A stretch of DNA of 64,000 nt, from assembly GCA_030685235.1 (NCBI GenBank), contig MU839155.1, positions 124,001 through 188,000 of the forward strand, in the 5' to 3' direction. Source of the stretch: Copromyces sp. CBS 386.78 (Eukaryota; Ascomycota; Sordariomycetes; Sordariales; Sordariaceae). Below the pieces are notes generated by a model. It was not told the origin of the DNA and made no database searches. It saw only the letters and a program-made list of their open reading frames with translations. Positions 21,390-32,031 of this stretch are shown piece by piece (the first letter of the stretch is position 1; each line of letters starts with the position of its first letter). The position numbers and the translations under genes were made by a program.

Positions 21390-24276
21390 ATGAATCACCG
21401 AAGCAAAAACCAACTCATGTGCCGCCTCGAAGGCTGTCCGCACGAAGTCCTCTTCAAGGCCGTCGACAACGGAGGCAGCTACGCCGTCGACCCTCTCGAG
21501 CGCCGGGCCAGCAGCGTCAGAGACCGAAACGGTAACCCTCTGCAGGGCCGAGGGTCGCCGGCTGGTGGGCCGCCGGGGGGTTATCCGGGTCATCAACATC
21601 GGTATTCGAGTGCTGGGGCTAGCACGGTTGCTTCGCCTTTTTGTCAAGCTCGTTAGCCACCCTTCTTTTTCTTCTTCGTATGCCCGCTGCTACCCACTAT
21701 TTCTGATGTGTGAAGTCCCAGTATGTGACTGGACATGGAGTTGAAGAATTGCATTCTAACATCTGTGACTTTGAAAAAAAAAAACAGATACCTGCTCCCA
21801 CTTCTTCAGAGATGAAGAGACTTGTACGCAACTGAAGCCGTCGCATGATTCTGTTTGTGCTTATCGTAAGCTACCTACCTACAACATTTACCTCACATTT
21901 ATGCCTGTCTGGTCTACTACCTATTTACTGCCCTCTCTCTCCCTTATCTTTCGGATGAGTTCGTGATTACAGCTGATTAACATTGAATATCTGTGATATA
22001 GACGCGAAATGTCCTGTTCCCGAGTGTAACCAAGCGAGACTTCAGTATCTGGATCCGGCCTACGAATCAAGACATAGCGAGACTGGGCCGGTGTATCAGA
22101 GATGGGAGTACTGTGCTGATCGTGAGTCTTACTACTGTTGTTGTCCAAGATGCTATTGGACTTTGTGCTGATGTCGAAGTGGTGACATAGACAAGTGCAC
22201 CCTCCGAAGGTGTCCTCATCGGAAACCATCGGCGAAGGCTAGCTATTGCAAAAACCGTGAGTGCCAGGCTGTTTGCTGCTAAACCTGTCCGATGGACTCC
22301 AGTCAGGGAAACTGCTGCTAATAAGTGAGCGTCCATGTAGATGGGTGCCGTGCCGATGGGTGTAAGAAACAGGTTATTATTGATGGAAAACAGTCCTCTA
22401 TTTGCTGTGAAGAGCGTAAGTCGTCCCGTCCCCTACCACCTCTTGAAGTTTCGTGAAGCTTATTTAAATTCCGCCCAGACCAATGTCAACAAGATGGATG
22501 TGGAACGATAGTCGAGGGCAAATATCCTTATTGTGCTATTCGTAAGCCACTCACTACCTCTCTACCTGGTTAAGCCAAACCCACGGACTAACACGATTTT
22601 GAAAGACATCAAATGCGATATCAGCAACTGCAACAGAGCAAGACATAATGTCTCTGGAACGAAGGAGTATCTCAGGTTCTGCGTCGACCGTGAGTATTCT
22701 TTAGATATGATGGTTCATTGCTGAAAAAAATACTAAACACTGGATGTCAGATGCCACCTGCGCGGTAAACCGTTGCAAAGACATGAAGATCGAACAATCA
22801 CTTTACTGTGCCAACCACACGTGTAGGGAGAGAGGTTGTAGCAAGAGTAGCCAGTCGAAGCCGTTTTGTAGTGAGCGTGAGTTATCCTTGTCCTCGTCCC
22901 CCGACTCAGCTGTTGGAGTTGAAAGTGATGCTTACATATTTACACCAACCAGACTGCTGCGCGGAGGTAAACTGCCGGTTTCCAAGACCCTGGGCAGCTA
23001 GTCTAAATACGAGGGGGAAGTTCTGTCCGTTGCGTAGGCCACCCCGAAAATCGAGATTATCTAGAAATGACAGAAGCTGACAGAGTTATAGACACTTGCC
23101 GTGCCCAGGATTGTCCCGAGTTCGTCGACCGCTTGGCCATCTTTTGCAGGACTCGTAAGATCCCGTCCCCATCTCATCATTCGTTTAAAGCGCGAACCGG
23201 ACACTGACAAATTAACAGACGGCTGCTCCAAACCTAAATGCCACGAGGAAGTCATCGTAGAGGGCTTCTGTCTCGATCGTAAGTCCTTACCCTACCCCCT
23301 TCTTCCCTTACCCCTTGCTCCCTTCTCCTTACCCCCCTCTTCTTCTCCAGCAAGGCAGCCCTAACACGCTCTTCCAGACCTCAAAGCCCACTACATCACG
23401 CAAGGCGAACTCAAAGCCCGCGGCGGCTCCTCCTCTTCTCCCAAAGACTCACCAACAACCATGATCACCCGCCCCGGCCCCGGCCCCGGCCCCAACACCA
23501 ATGCCCAACCGCCCACCTTCCCCCGCCGCCTCTCCCAACAATCCCTCACCTCCATCCGTCCCGGTCCCGGCCCCATTCCCGGCCAACGTCCAACTTCCGT
23601 CCTCCTGCACGGCCACGCCCACGAGATTCTGATTCCGCCTGACGAACACCCCGACGAACTGCTCAACCATTCTCAGCCGCTTAAATACTTGGATCACCAA
23701 GCCCACCAAGCACACGTTGACGACCCCGACCCCGACCTGGACGATGACGATGAGCTAGATGACCATTTACCGAATTTGAACCCGAGCAGTCTGAACAGCC
23801 ACTTGAGCCACCGCAGCCAGCAACAACAACACAGCCGGCAAAGCCACCCGAATAAACTCGAGCGGGAATATAACCACCTGCACGATCACAAAGGAACGAG
23901 TAGTGGAAGGAGTTCCCGCTCAAGCGAAGCCGTCTCCGCTCTTTCTGATAACGAAAACATGGGCGGCGCGGGAGAGGGGATGAATGACTCCTTGGTTGAC
24001 GGCGGAAACGGTGGTGCGGGGAGCCCGGGAGATCCGCCGGAGTATAGCAAGGTTGCTAGTTCTATTGTGAGTGTGGGACAGGCACAGGCACAGGGACATG
24101 ATGGCGGGGAGGTGGTGACGAAGACGGGGAATGGAAATGGGGGTGGAGGTGGTAGAAGAGAGGAGAGGGAGAGGAACAGAAAGGCGGAGAGGGAAGGTAC
24201 TGGTGGAGGAGGAGGAGGAGGTATGCCTGGGTCTTTTGGGGGAGATGGGGGGAAGGAGGATGATGATGGGTGGTAG
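21390..24276 (+). CDS. tandem C-x4-C / C-x2-H zinc-finger-like repeat protein, 12 exons
   Basis: Exons: 21390-21651, 21788-21865, 22002-22121, 22191-22256, 22341-22415, 22479-22541, 22606-22689, 22751-22876, 22953-23033, 23092-23154, 23219-23278, 23378-24276; 658 residues. Residues 1-360 hold 12 Cys/His units, eleven of the form C-x4-C-x(n)-C-x2-H and one (exon 2) with C-x9-C. Examples are 'KCTLRRCPH...YCKNH' and 'QCQQDGCGT...YCAIH'. Each ends on a His whose codon is cut C|AY by a phase-1 intron; exon 8 carries two units with an uncut CAC. The last 300 residues are Pro/Gly/Asp/His-rich and disordered, with a Gly-rich end. Four ligands per unit suggest one zinc each; the spacing resembles the short repeats of WRKY19-type proteins, but I do not recognise the fungal family. 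Function unknown. All 11 introns have GT/AG ends, and total length closes in frame. Confidence 0.85.
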
Positions 24277-24618
24277 TTCTGGGGGTCTGGGAAGAAGATA
24301 ACAAGTGTAATGAGTTATGATTGATCATGAGCACATCGTTAGGCGTTGTCGGTTGGTTTGGGTTTATTTGGGATATATTTTCAAGGGAATCCGTTCTAGG
24401 CTTGGTTTGTGTGACTTTATCTATTCGTTGAGCGAGTAGTTAACTTGACGATACCATACCATACCACTTCGTTTCGTCTGTTTGCTGTCGCTTATCAAGC
24501 GGAGTTCCATACAATATTCCAACACCTTTGTCAATACTGCTGCCATGATGACATGAACAGTTTTCAGCCCGAATAACTGTCCAAAACACGTCGGGGAGCT
24601 CATGTCTCCCTTCTCCCC
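24277..24618. other. convergent intergenic region
   Basis: 342 bp between stop codons of the zinc-repeat gene and the RS-Hub1 gene; nothing else seen. Confidence 0.5.
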
Positions 24619-25353
24619 TTAATCACCAGTATCAACCTCCAAATCAATCTGCACCCCGCTACTAACTCCATAGTCCGCCAAGCTCAACTGATCTTTAAAC
24701 GGCCTCTCGCCCTGCCTCTTCAGCAGAATCTCATGCGGCTCGCGACCGACCCGCATCGCTACCATGACCTTGAACTGCTTGATGGTGTCCGAGGGGAAAG
24801 CGGGGATTTGCGCCTTGGTGCCGAGTCGGTCGTTGACGGTTACTATGATCATTTCTTCGCCTCCTCCTGATGGGGCAGCTGGGGCGGGAGGTTTGTCTTT
24901 CTTGGGGCGGTCGCGGCGGGGTGAGCGGTTGTTGCGTCGTGGGGAACGGTCGCGGTCGTCTCTTCTGCGCGGTGAACGGGATCGGTCTCTCCTGTCCCTG
25001 TTGTCTCTGTCGCGATCACGGTCGCCTCCTCTGTAGCTATCGCCTCTGTAGCGATCTCCTCCTCCTCTTTGGTCCCTGTCACGGTCGCCACGGTCATCTC
25101 TCCTGCGTGGTGAACGGTCGCGGTCCCGACCTGAGTCTCCGTCTCTGTCTCTGTCTCTGTTGCGATCATCATCCCGATCACGGTTGTTCCTCCTGGGCGA
25201 GCGATCCCTGTAGCCGCGCTGCAGACCGGCGCGGTCTTGGTTGTCGTCATTGCCGGTGCTGGGCTTGGACTTCCATTTGAATCCGCCTGTATTGATTTTG
25301 GGTTTTCGCGATGGCGATCGCGAGCGCGACCGTGGCCGGTCCGAGTCTGCCAT
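24619..25353 (-). CDS. RS-domain protein with C-terminal Hub1/UBL5 ubiquitin-like domain
   Basis: A single exon encodes 244 residues from the ATG at 25353 ('MADSDRPRSRSRSPSRKPK'). An upstream in-frame ATG at 25434 exists but precedes a hydrophobic, leader-like stretch, so I prefer 25353. Residues 1-165 are Arg/Asp/Ser-rich with many SPRR and RDRD repeats, an RS-like domain. Residues 168-244 start 'MIIVTVNDRLGTKAQIP' and contain 'FKDQLSLADYGVSSG', matching the 73-residue Hub1/UBL5 fold. The end is 'QIDLEVDTGD' instead of the usual Tyr-Tyr-X tail and lacks di-glycine. Hub1 binds Snu66 non-covalently and tunes 5' splice-site use; an attached RS domain would fit a resident spliceosome protein. 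Fusion function is inference. Confidence 0.85.
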   Translation of the reverse strand: MADSDRPRSRSRSPSRKPKINTGGFKWKSKPSTGNDDNQDRAGLQRGYRDRSPRRNNRDRDDDRNRDRDRDGDSGRDRDRSPRRRDDRGDRDRDQRGGGDRYRGDSYRGGDRDRDRDNRDRRDRSRSPRRRDDRDRSPRRNNRSPRRDRPKKDKPPAPAAPSGGGEEMIIVTVNDRLGTKAQIPAFPSDTIKQFKVMVAMRVGREPHEILLKRQGERPFKDQLSLADYGVSSGVQIDLEVDTGD

Positions 25354-25995
25354 GATGGCAAATGTGGGGGGTTTTTGTGGTTCTTGTTGCAATGGAAGAA
25401 AGGGAAGAATGACAGATGGTAACGAAGGCAGCAAGAGGACCTTCGACTGCTGGCTGGAGACCGCTGCTTGGCTCAGTGACGGAATTTTAGTGGGGCTTTT
25501 GTCTTTGGCTTGAGCTGCGATAAGATAAGGAGCACAAAATCTGGAATTGGAACGTCAACACCATGGGAAGGCCACAATGCCTGAAGTCTAATGGTTATGA
25601 TCACTTCTCCCAACGATGAATTACTGACTGTTAATCGAATTCAAGCTTCAGAAGACGGAGGCTATTTAGGTAGATAGGAATACAAGTTCGGTCCTCCGCC
25701 AACCGTTGGCAAGAACCGGGCCGCAGCGCATCACCACCGCTAAACCTGTCTCGATGCCCCTTTTTAGATCCAATTGAGAATCGAGTTCGCTTTATAAACA
25801 ACATAATATCCATATTCTTCTCTAGAAACCAAATCAATGCTCCATCCAGTACGCCGTCACATTGCCCATTACCAACGCCAGAGATCAACCACAAGCCGAA
25901 ATTTTGCCGGGGAGGTGTATCATACAGACAAACAAACAAGAAGAAGGGAAGACGGAGCGGTAATTAACTCCGAAGTAGAGAATTCAAAAAGGAAA
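25354..25995. other. intergenic region between NOP58 and the RS-Hub1 gene
   Basis: About 640 bp: promoter of the RS-Hub1 gene and 3' flank of NOP58, both on the minus strand. No gene seen. Confidence 0.45.
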
Positions 25996-28019
25996 TCACT
26001 CCTTGCTGGACTTCTTCTTCTTCTTCTTGGGCTTCTCCTCTTTCGTTGTCTCCTCATCCTCGGCCTCAGCCTTGCGCTTGGAGCTCTTGGACTTCTTGGC
26101 AGGCTTCTCCTCCTCAGCCTCCTCCTCGACCTCCTCGGCCTTGCCCTTGAAGTCCTTCTTGCTGAGAACCTCGAGCGTGCCGTCCTCCTTGATGCTGATC
26201 TGACCGCGCTCGAAGCGGCGCTTGAACTTGTCGACGGACATGCCAGCGGCCTTGGCGAGACGCTCAAAGTCCTCGTCGTCAAGCTCCTTCTTGGCCTTCT
26301 TGTCCTTCTTGTCCTTCTTCTCCTTCTTGTCCTTCTTGGACTTCTTCTCCGAGACATCCTTCATCTCCTCATCCTCATCGGCGGGAGCATCCTTCATCTC
26401 AACCTCCTGGATGAGGGGCTTGTTGGGAGCCTCAGCATCAGCGGCCATGCCGTCAGCATCGATGTTGTACTTGCGGGCCTCCTTGATGTCCCACTTGGGG
26501 GCAGAAGCGATGGGGATACCGTTGGGGCCGAGAGAGACACCCTTGCTGGCAATGGGCTTGCCCTCGAGCTGGCGAAGGTTGTTCTCAAGCTTGGCGCGGG
26601 AGCGGATACCAAGGTTGGCGCGAGTCTCGTCATCGGCATCCTCGGGGAACTCGGCAAGAGCATCGGTACGGACACCAAGGGCGACCTTGGAGGCGAGCTG
26701 ACGCGCCATCTTACCCTTGTTGGCACCGGAAGCCTGGCCAACGAGAGAAGCGTGGTAGATGAGACCATACTTGGGGGTGGCGTGCTTGGTCTTGAGGGCA
26801 CGGAAAAGGGCCTTCTCGGCACCGAGAATCTGGATGGTAGAACCGGGGTTCTTGGCAAGGTTCATGACGGAACCAGCGTGGGCAATGAGACGAGCACCGA
26901 CAAGAGCGCCGACGAGCTCGGTCATGTTGGGAGCGATAGCGCGCATGCGGTTCTCGAGGTAGTCAGAGAGCTGCTTACGGTAAACCGAGTAGTCGATGAC
27001 GCGCTCAGCGAGGTACTTGATGTTCTGGAGATCCTCCTCGGAAACCTCAGTACCCATGGAAATATCGGCGGCAGCCTTGACGGCAGCCTCAATCTCGTGG
27101 GGAAGAATCTCGGACAAATCGGCAGTCGTGGCGTTAGAACGCATGCCCATGGTGACGATGATGCGAGCATAAGAAAGGTTGTCGGGAAGAATCTTGGCCA
27201 ACTCGGGGAAGTGCCAGCCGTACCATTCCTTGACACGCATCGCGTAGGTGTTGAGCTCCTTGTCAAGCTCGTCGAGGAGCGAGACGGCGTGGACGATCAT
27301 GACATCGACCTTCTCGGGGGAGAACTTGAGCTTGTGGCGGGACAGAGAGTGAGAGAGACCGAGGGACATCTCCTTGAAGTTCTCGGGGAGCATGCCAGGA
27401 ATGAGCTCGGGAAGATATTGGCGGATGGCACGGAAGAGGTCGGTGGTGGTGGAGTCGGCAACGGGCTGGATATCGAGACCGGGGATCTTGTTGATGGCAG
27501 CACCGAGCTTGGTCTCGGCAACGGCCAGGGTGACCTTCTTCTCACTTCCAATCTCGGCGAGCAGGCTGTTCAGCTTGGGGGTGATCTTGCCCTCAACAAC
27601 ACCAGCGATTTCTTCGAGGGCAGAGGCGGCGCTCTCGAACTTGGCGAACTCCTTGTACTTGATCCTGTAGGGACGCGTGTTGGTAAATTGGATCTCGGGG
27701 GAGGCAGGCTGGGAGTTGCCCTGATATTTGGTGACGAGGCAACTTACTCCTTGGTGATCTTCTCAACGCTGTTGAGGCGCTCGGCGAGGTTGTCGTCGGA
27801 CAGCAGCTTCTTGTCTGCCGCCTTGAACAGGCCATAACTGTAGGGACATGTTAGACATATTGTATCTCTGTAAGTGTTGTTCAAGTTCGAGACGGAAGAC
27901 CAGCCGCATTGGACGATTCGAACTTCCGCAAAAGCATGGACGAGGCCGTGGTGTATAGACGTGAATTGGGGTGGTGGCACTTACCCGGCACTGGTTTCTG
28001 TTAGGATAAAGAGAGGCAT
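25996..28019 (-). CDS. NOP58, core protein of box C/D snoRNPs, three exons
   Basis: Exons 28019-27985, 27837-27748 and 27664-25996 give 597 residues. The protein opens '[20 protein letters not shown]', the NOP5 N-terminal domain. A coiled NOSIC region follows, then the Nop domain with '[20 protein letters not shown]' and '[14 protein letters not shown]' (about residues 295-345), which clamps the k-turn RNA. The tail from about residue 440 is made of [11 protein letters not shown] and EEE-type blocks (KKE/D repeats) for nucleolar targeting. NOP58 pairs with Nop56, Snu13 and fibrillarin to guide rRNA 2'-O-methylation and pre-rRNA processing. Introns of 147 and 83 nt are consensus; I found no box C/D snoRNA in the first. 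A long antisense open frame across exon 3 is a codon-bias shadow. It shares a divergent promoter with VMA6. Confidence 0.96.
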
Positions 28020-28575
28020 GGTTGCGGTTTGGTGTTTGGATCCCGAACGCGCTGTCAATTGTCGTTGGGGAACAGCAAGTGGGTGTGCTGTTTTTGCGAT
28101 ATTCACCAAGAGCCTCGATGGGAGAAAAAAGTCGAGAGCAAAGAACAATTTTTTTCCACCAGACTTTGGAGCACCCACATTCTGCCCACTCTGCCTGCCC
28201 ACCGAATGGCGCCCTTTCCCCCAATCAGAGTGCAGTGTGGGGTTGAATAGGCAAGAGGTGGCCCAAGCTCGGCTACGGTACGTACCTATCTTCGGCTCTT
28301 GGCGCCGCCAACTTCTCTCCTTCAACCCTCGCCTCTGGCCGCTCTGAATTGGAGATGCCAAGACCAGTCATGCACGGTCCAACCCTCTCTCTGAAGCGCG
28401 GAGAGTGGGCGCCCTGTTGCAGCCTTCCCGCGGCCCTGTCGCTGAGAGTTGTGCCTGTGACCTCGATAGCCAACTGGAGCTCCAACAACGACAGACAATC
28501 AGACAGGGAGTGCCACTCATCTGTTGTTGTTGAACGCTCGCTTGAACATCACCACCTCCAACTCCAACCGCAAAC
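28020..28575. promoter_or_regulatory. divergent promoter (NOP58 / VMA6)
   Basis: 556 bp lie between the two start codons. A CCAATCAG element at 28221-28228 matches the extended HAP/CBF box. Its position between two growth-related genes suggests shared control, which is inference. Confidence 0.5.
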
Positions 28576-29856
28576 ATGGAGGGCCTATTATTCAACGTCA
28601 ACAATGGGTATGTTTCCCAATCCCAAATACGGAGATCCAGTGCTGACTATCATCAATAGCTACATCGAGGGTATCGTCCGTGGATACAGGAACAGCCTGT
28701 TGACGGGCGCCAACTATACCAACATGACGCAATGCGAATCGATTGATGGTGAGCCTTCCTCCCATTTCCATTCCCGGCCCATAACACCTCCATCCACATG
28801 AGTCACCCTAACAACCTTGCCCACAGACCTCAAACTCCAACTCGGACCTGCATACGGTGACTTTCTCGCCTCTCTCCCGCCCAACCCTTCGACCTCCGCT
28901 CTCGCCGCCAAGACCACCGACAAGCTGGTCTCCGAGTTCCGCTATGTCCGCGCCAACGCGACCGGCTCCCTGGCCAAGTTCATGGACTACCTCACCTACG
29001 GCTACATGATCGACAACGTTGCCCTGCTCATCACGGGCACCCTTCACGAGCGCGACACACGCGAGTTGCTCGAGCGCTGCCACCCGCTCGGCTGGTTCGA
29101 GACCATGCCGGTCCTCTGCGTGGCCACCAACATCGAGGAGCTGTACAACAGCGTGCTGATCGAGACCCCGTTGGCCCCTTACTTCAAGGGCAGCCTGTCG
29201 CACCAGGACCTGGACGAGCTCAACATCGAGATTGTGCGCAACACGCTGTACAAGAACTACCTGGAGGATTTCTACAACTTTGTCAACACCCACCCCGAAA
29301 TGGCCGGGACCCCGACGGCTGAGGTGATGACGGAGTTGCTGGAGTTTGAGGCGGACAGGCGGGCTATCAACATCACTCTGAACTCGTTCGGCACGGAGCT
29401 GTCCAAGGCAGACCGTAAGAAGCTCTATCCTTCCTTTGGGCAGCTGTACCCGGAGGGGACGCTCATGTTGTCGCGGGCGGATGATTTTGAGGGTGTGAGA
29501 CTGGCGGTTGAGGGTGTGGCCGATTACAAGTCCTTCTTCGATGCTGCTGGTCTCGGAGGCGGCCCTAGCGGTCCCGGTAACATGGGCGGTGGCGGAAGTG
29601 AGGGCAAGAGTCTGGAGGACATGTTCTACCAGAAGGAGATGGAGATATCCAAGGGCGCGTTCACAAGGCAGTTTACCTTTGCCATAGTGTATGCGTGGGT
29701 CAAGTTGAGAGAACAGGTGAGTTTGGATTCCCCCTTGTCCGTTGAACACATGATGACTAACACGACGCGCAGGAAATCCGCAACATCACTTGGATCGCCG
29801 AGTGCATAGCACAGAACCAGAAGGAGAGGATCAACAACTACATTAGCGTTTTCTAA
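28576..29856 (+). CDS. V-type ATPase subunit d (Vma6), four exons
   Basis: Exons 28576-28607, 28660-28748, 28827-29716 and 29773-29856 encode 364 residues, the length I expect for fungal Vma6. It begins '[20 protein letters not shown]', continues '[20 protein letters not shown]', '[18 protein letters not shown]' and '[17 protein letters not shown]', and ends '[13 protein letters not shown]', all typical. Subunit d sits in the Vo sector of the vacuolar proton pump between the c-ring and the central stalk, on the cytoplasmic face, and is needed for V1-Vo coupling. A Gly-rich insert ('[16 protein letters not shown]') near residue 290 is a filamentous-fungal feature. All introns have consensus ends and close in frame. 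Confidence 0.97.
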
Positions 29857-30273
29857 GGGACAGTAAGTTGTCGTAATGGGGTTTGCTTTTCTGGTTGCAT
29901 TTTTTATCCGAGGAACCTCGTCCTCCCCCTATGTTTTCGTTGAGCCGGGTTGTCAGTCTGCATGTTATAAATGACCAAAGAAATGGGAAGGGGAGAAAAG
30001 GCGTATTGGGCGCGTATGGCCAAAGTATTATATCTGGAACTTCTTGAGGAACACAGAAAGGGGGTATCATCATCATTAGCAGCATGGCCCTGCCCCCGCT
30101 TGTACGCCCCTTGGTTTTCTCCGGTTATTGTTTATTGTTGTATTGTACATAGAGAAGGTCTCTTTGTTTTGTTACACACGCTTCATGCTACACAACTGGG
30201 AATCACATCTTCTTTCCACTCACACTACAAACCACACACGACAACCGACCAAGGTAGGTGCGTTGAATGTGTA
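29857..30273. other. convergent intergenic region
   Basis: 417 bp between the VMA6 and uS15m stop codons; T-rich, presumably both polyadenylation regions. No gene seen. Confidence 0.5.
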
Positions 30274-31369
30274 TTAGAGGGTGATCTGACCCTTCCAGGT
30301 GGCGGGTGTCAGACCCAGAGTCTCGAGCATGTGATGCCACCTTCCACTGCCCCTCTCCTTGCGCTCCATGTACCTTAGCAGCCTCTGGCGCTTGTGGCAC
30401 AGCTTCCGCAAACTGCGCTTGTTGTTCTTATCTCTGTTGCCGCCCCAGCCCTCGAGCGCCTTGGTGAGCGCCCTGATCTTGGACGTCAGGATGGCGATCT
30501 GCACCTCACTGCTGCCCGTATCCGGGCCTGCGCGCACCGGCTTGGGCGTGGGCTCCACTCCGCGCGCCAGTGGCGGCGCCGGCCTCTCGAGGGTGTGATC
30601 TGTGGTGTGGCGACCGAAAGTCTCGATGCAGCGGCGGATGTTGGCGTGTTTGCGGTCCTTGGCACCACCATGTTCAAGCTTCGCGATACGGTCGAGGGCG
30701 GCGACGGCCTTGGCGTGTCTGGCGGCGTGCTCTTGAGCCTCCTCGTCCTCCTTCTCCGGGTCGGCCGTCGAGCGATCCTCGGCCTTGATGGGCTTCAAGA
30801 TGTGTTCGGCGTACTGGATGGCGCTGTCGAACTCGTCCTTGTTGAGCAGAAAGTTCCGTAGGTGCGGCGAGGTCGGGAGGGGCTTGGGTTCCTCAACGAC
30901 CTGGCCGTCGGGGCCGAGCTTGGGCGCCGAGACGGGGGCTTGGCCGGCGCTGTCGAAGGACTCGACGAAGGGGGTCGTGATGCCCTTGACCTGGTCGCCC
31001 CATGCAGCGTCGCGTTCGGCCTTGAGCTCGGCCTGGCGCTTGACGTTGACGGCCTTGCGCTGTTGCGCCTGGGCCCAGCCGTAAGGGTCCTGCTTCATTT
31101 TACGCTTCTTTTCTTTCTGGGAGATGTTGGCGGTTTGGATGAGAGGTTGCAGGGCCTGCGCCGGAGAGGCAGAGGCGACGGCGGGGCGGAGACATACTGT
31201 CGTTTCGGGAGCAACATGTCAGTACATCTCGGTATGTTGGCGGGGGACGGACAAATCATGGAGAAGGAAACAACAAGAGAGACACATGGGAAAGGTTTAT
31301 AAGGTAAATAAGAGCTCACGTACGTGTGAGGCTGCGAAGCCCTTGAGGGCCAGGTAACCTGGGGGGCAT
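30274..31369 (-). CDS. mitochondrial small-subunit ribosomal protein uS15m (MRPS28 type), two exons
   Basis: Exons 31369-31324 and 31196-30274 give 322 residues. The first exon supplies 'MPPRLPGPQGLRSLT', an Arg-containing presequence without acidic residues, as expected for mitochondrial import. The S15 fold is C-terminal (about residues 225-310): 'GSSEVQIAILTSKIRALTKA', 'KNNKRSLRKLCHKRQRLLRY' and 'LETLGLTPATWK'. A long N-terminal extension is typical of the fungal mitoribosomal form. uS15 binds the central domain of small-subunit rRNA. The donor after ACA C is the only one near it that restores frame with the acceptor at 31197. An ATG at 31098 would give a shorter protein lacking the presequence. 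Divergent from RPS0. Confidence 0.92.
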
Positions 31370-32031
31370 GGTGGTTGGGTGTGTGGTGGTGGTGGTGGAG
31401 GTGCACCGGCGGCGTGGTCGATCTCGAGGTGCAAGTCAGCGCAACAACTTTCTTCAAGTCTTGCAGCTTGGCCCGGCAGTCCCTCCTCGTCCCTCCAGGT
31501 CACGCTCCGGCCGATGTTGAACAACTTCCCGTGCCGGTCCGCACTTGGACCAAATTTTGGGTTCCAATTGCGCTAAACCAGGATAAGGCTAGTTCAGCTC
31601 TGGATTTGACGCTGTGACCTGCGAAGTGGAGTGGTGCATCGGCCATTTGAAATTTCGACCACCCAGAGTGAAGAAAACCGTGGGATTCAGAAAAGACGTT
31701 GCGCCAAAGTCGCGATTTGGTGGGGCTGAACCTATTTGGAGCTTTTGATTGGGTGCATCCCTGCCGCCAAGGCAAGCGGTACGTATCCTGTCTCCAAGGC
31801 TTGGCATAGTCAACTGTCAAACAACTGCACAGCCCTGGCGGGGCAGTCGGCGCACTCGCGGCACTCCACAAAATTGAATTTGTGTGCCGAAAATCAGAGG
31901 CAGAAGCTCGGACGTCCCGCGACCTGGCTGGCCCGGTTGAATTACAAGAAAAATATATTCACCCTCCACGCCGTCTTCCTGACACCTCCTAGTCCTCAGT
32001 CCTCACACCGCAAGGCCAGAGATCAGTCAAG
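31370..32031. promoter_or_regulatory. divergent promoter (uS15m / RPS0)
   Basis: 662 bp between the start codons of a mitochondrial and a cytosolic ribosomal protein gene. An inverted CCAATCA (TGATTGG) lies at 31746-31752. A CT-rich tract at about 31966-32010 just before the RPS0 ATG is typical of ribosomal protein gene leaders. Co-regulation is inference. Confidence 0.45.

Noticed and set aside
25837..27837. 666-codon open frame on the plus strand
   Set aside because: It is antisense to NOP58 exon 3, Leu/Gly-rich with no family motif; it arises from strong codon bias on the other strand.
27838..27984. possible snoRNA in the first NOP58 intron
   Set aside because: No box C (RTGATGA) or paired box D; a GTTCGAATC resembles a tRNA B-box, but no tRNA fold is seen.
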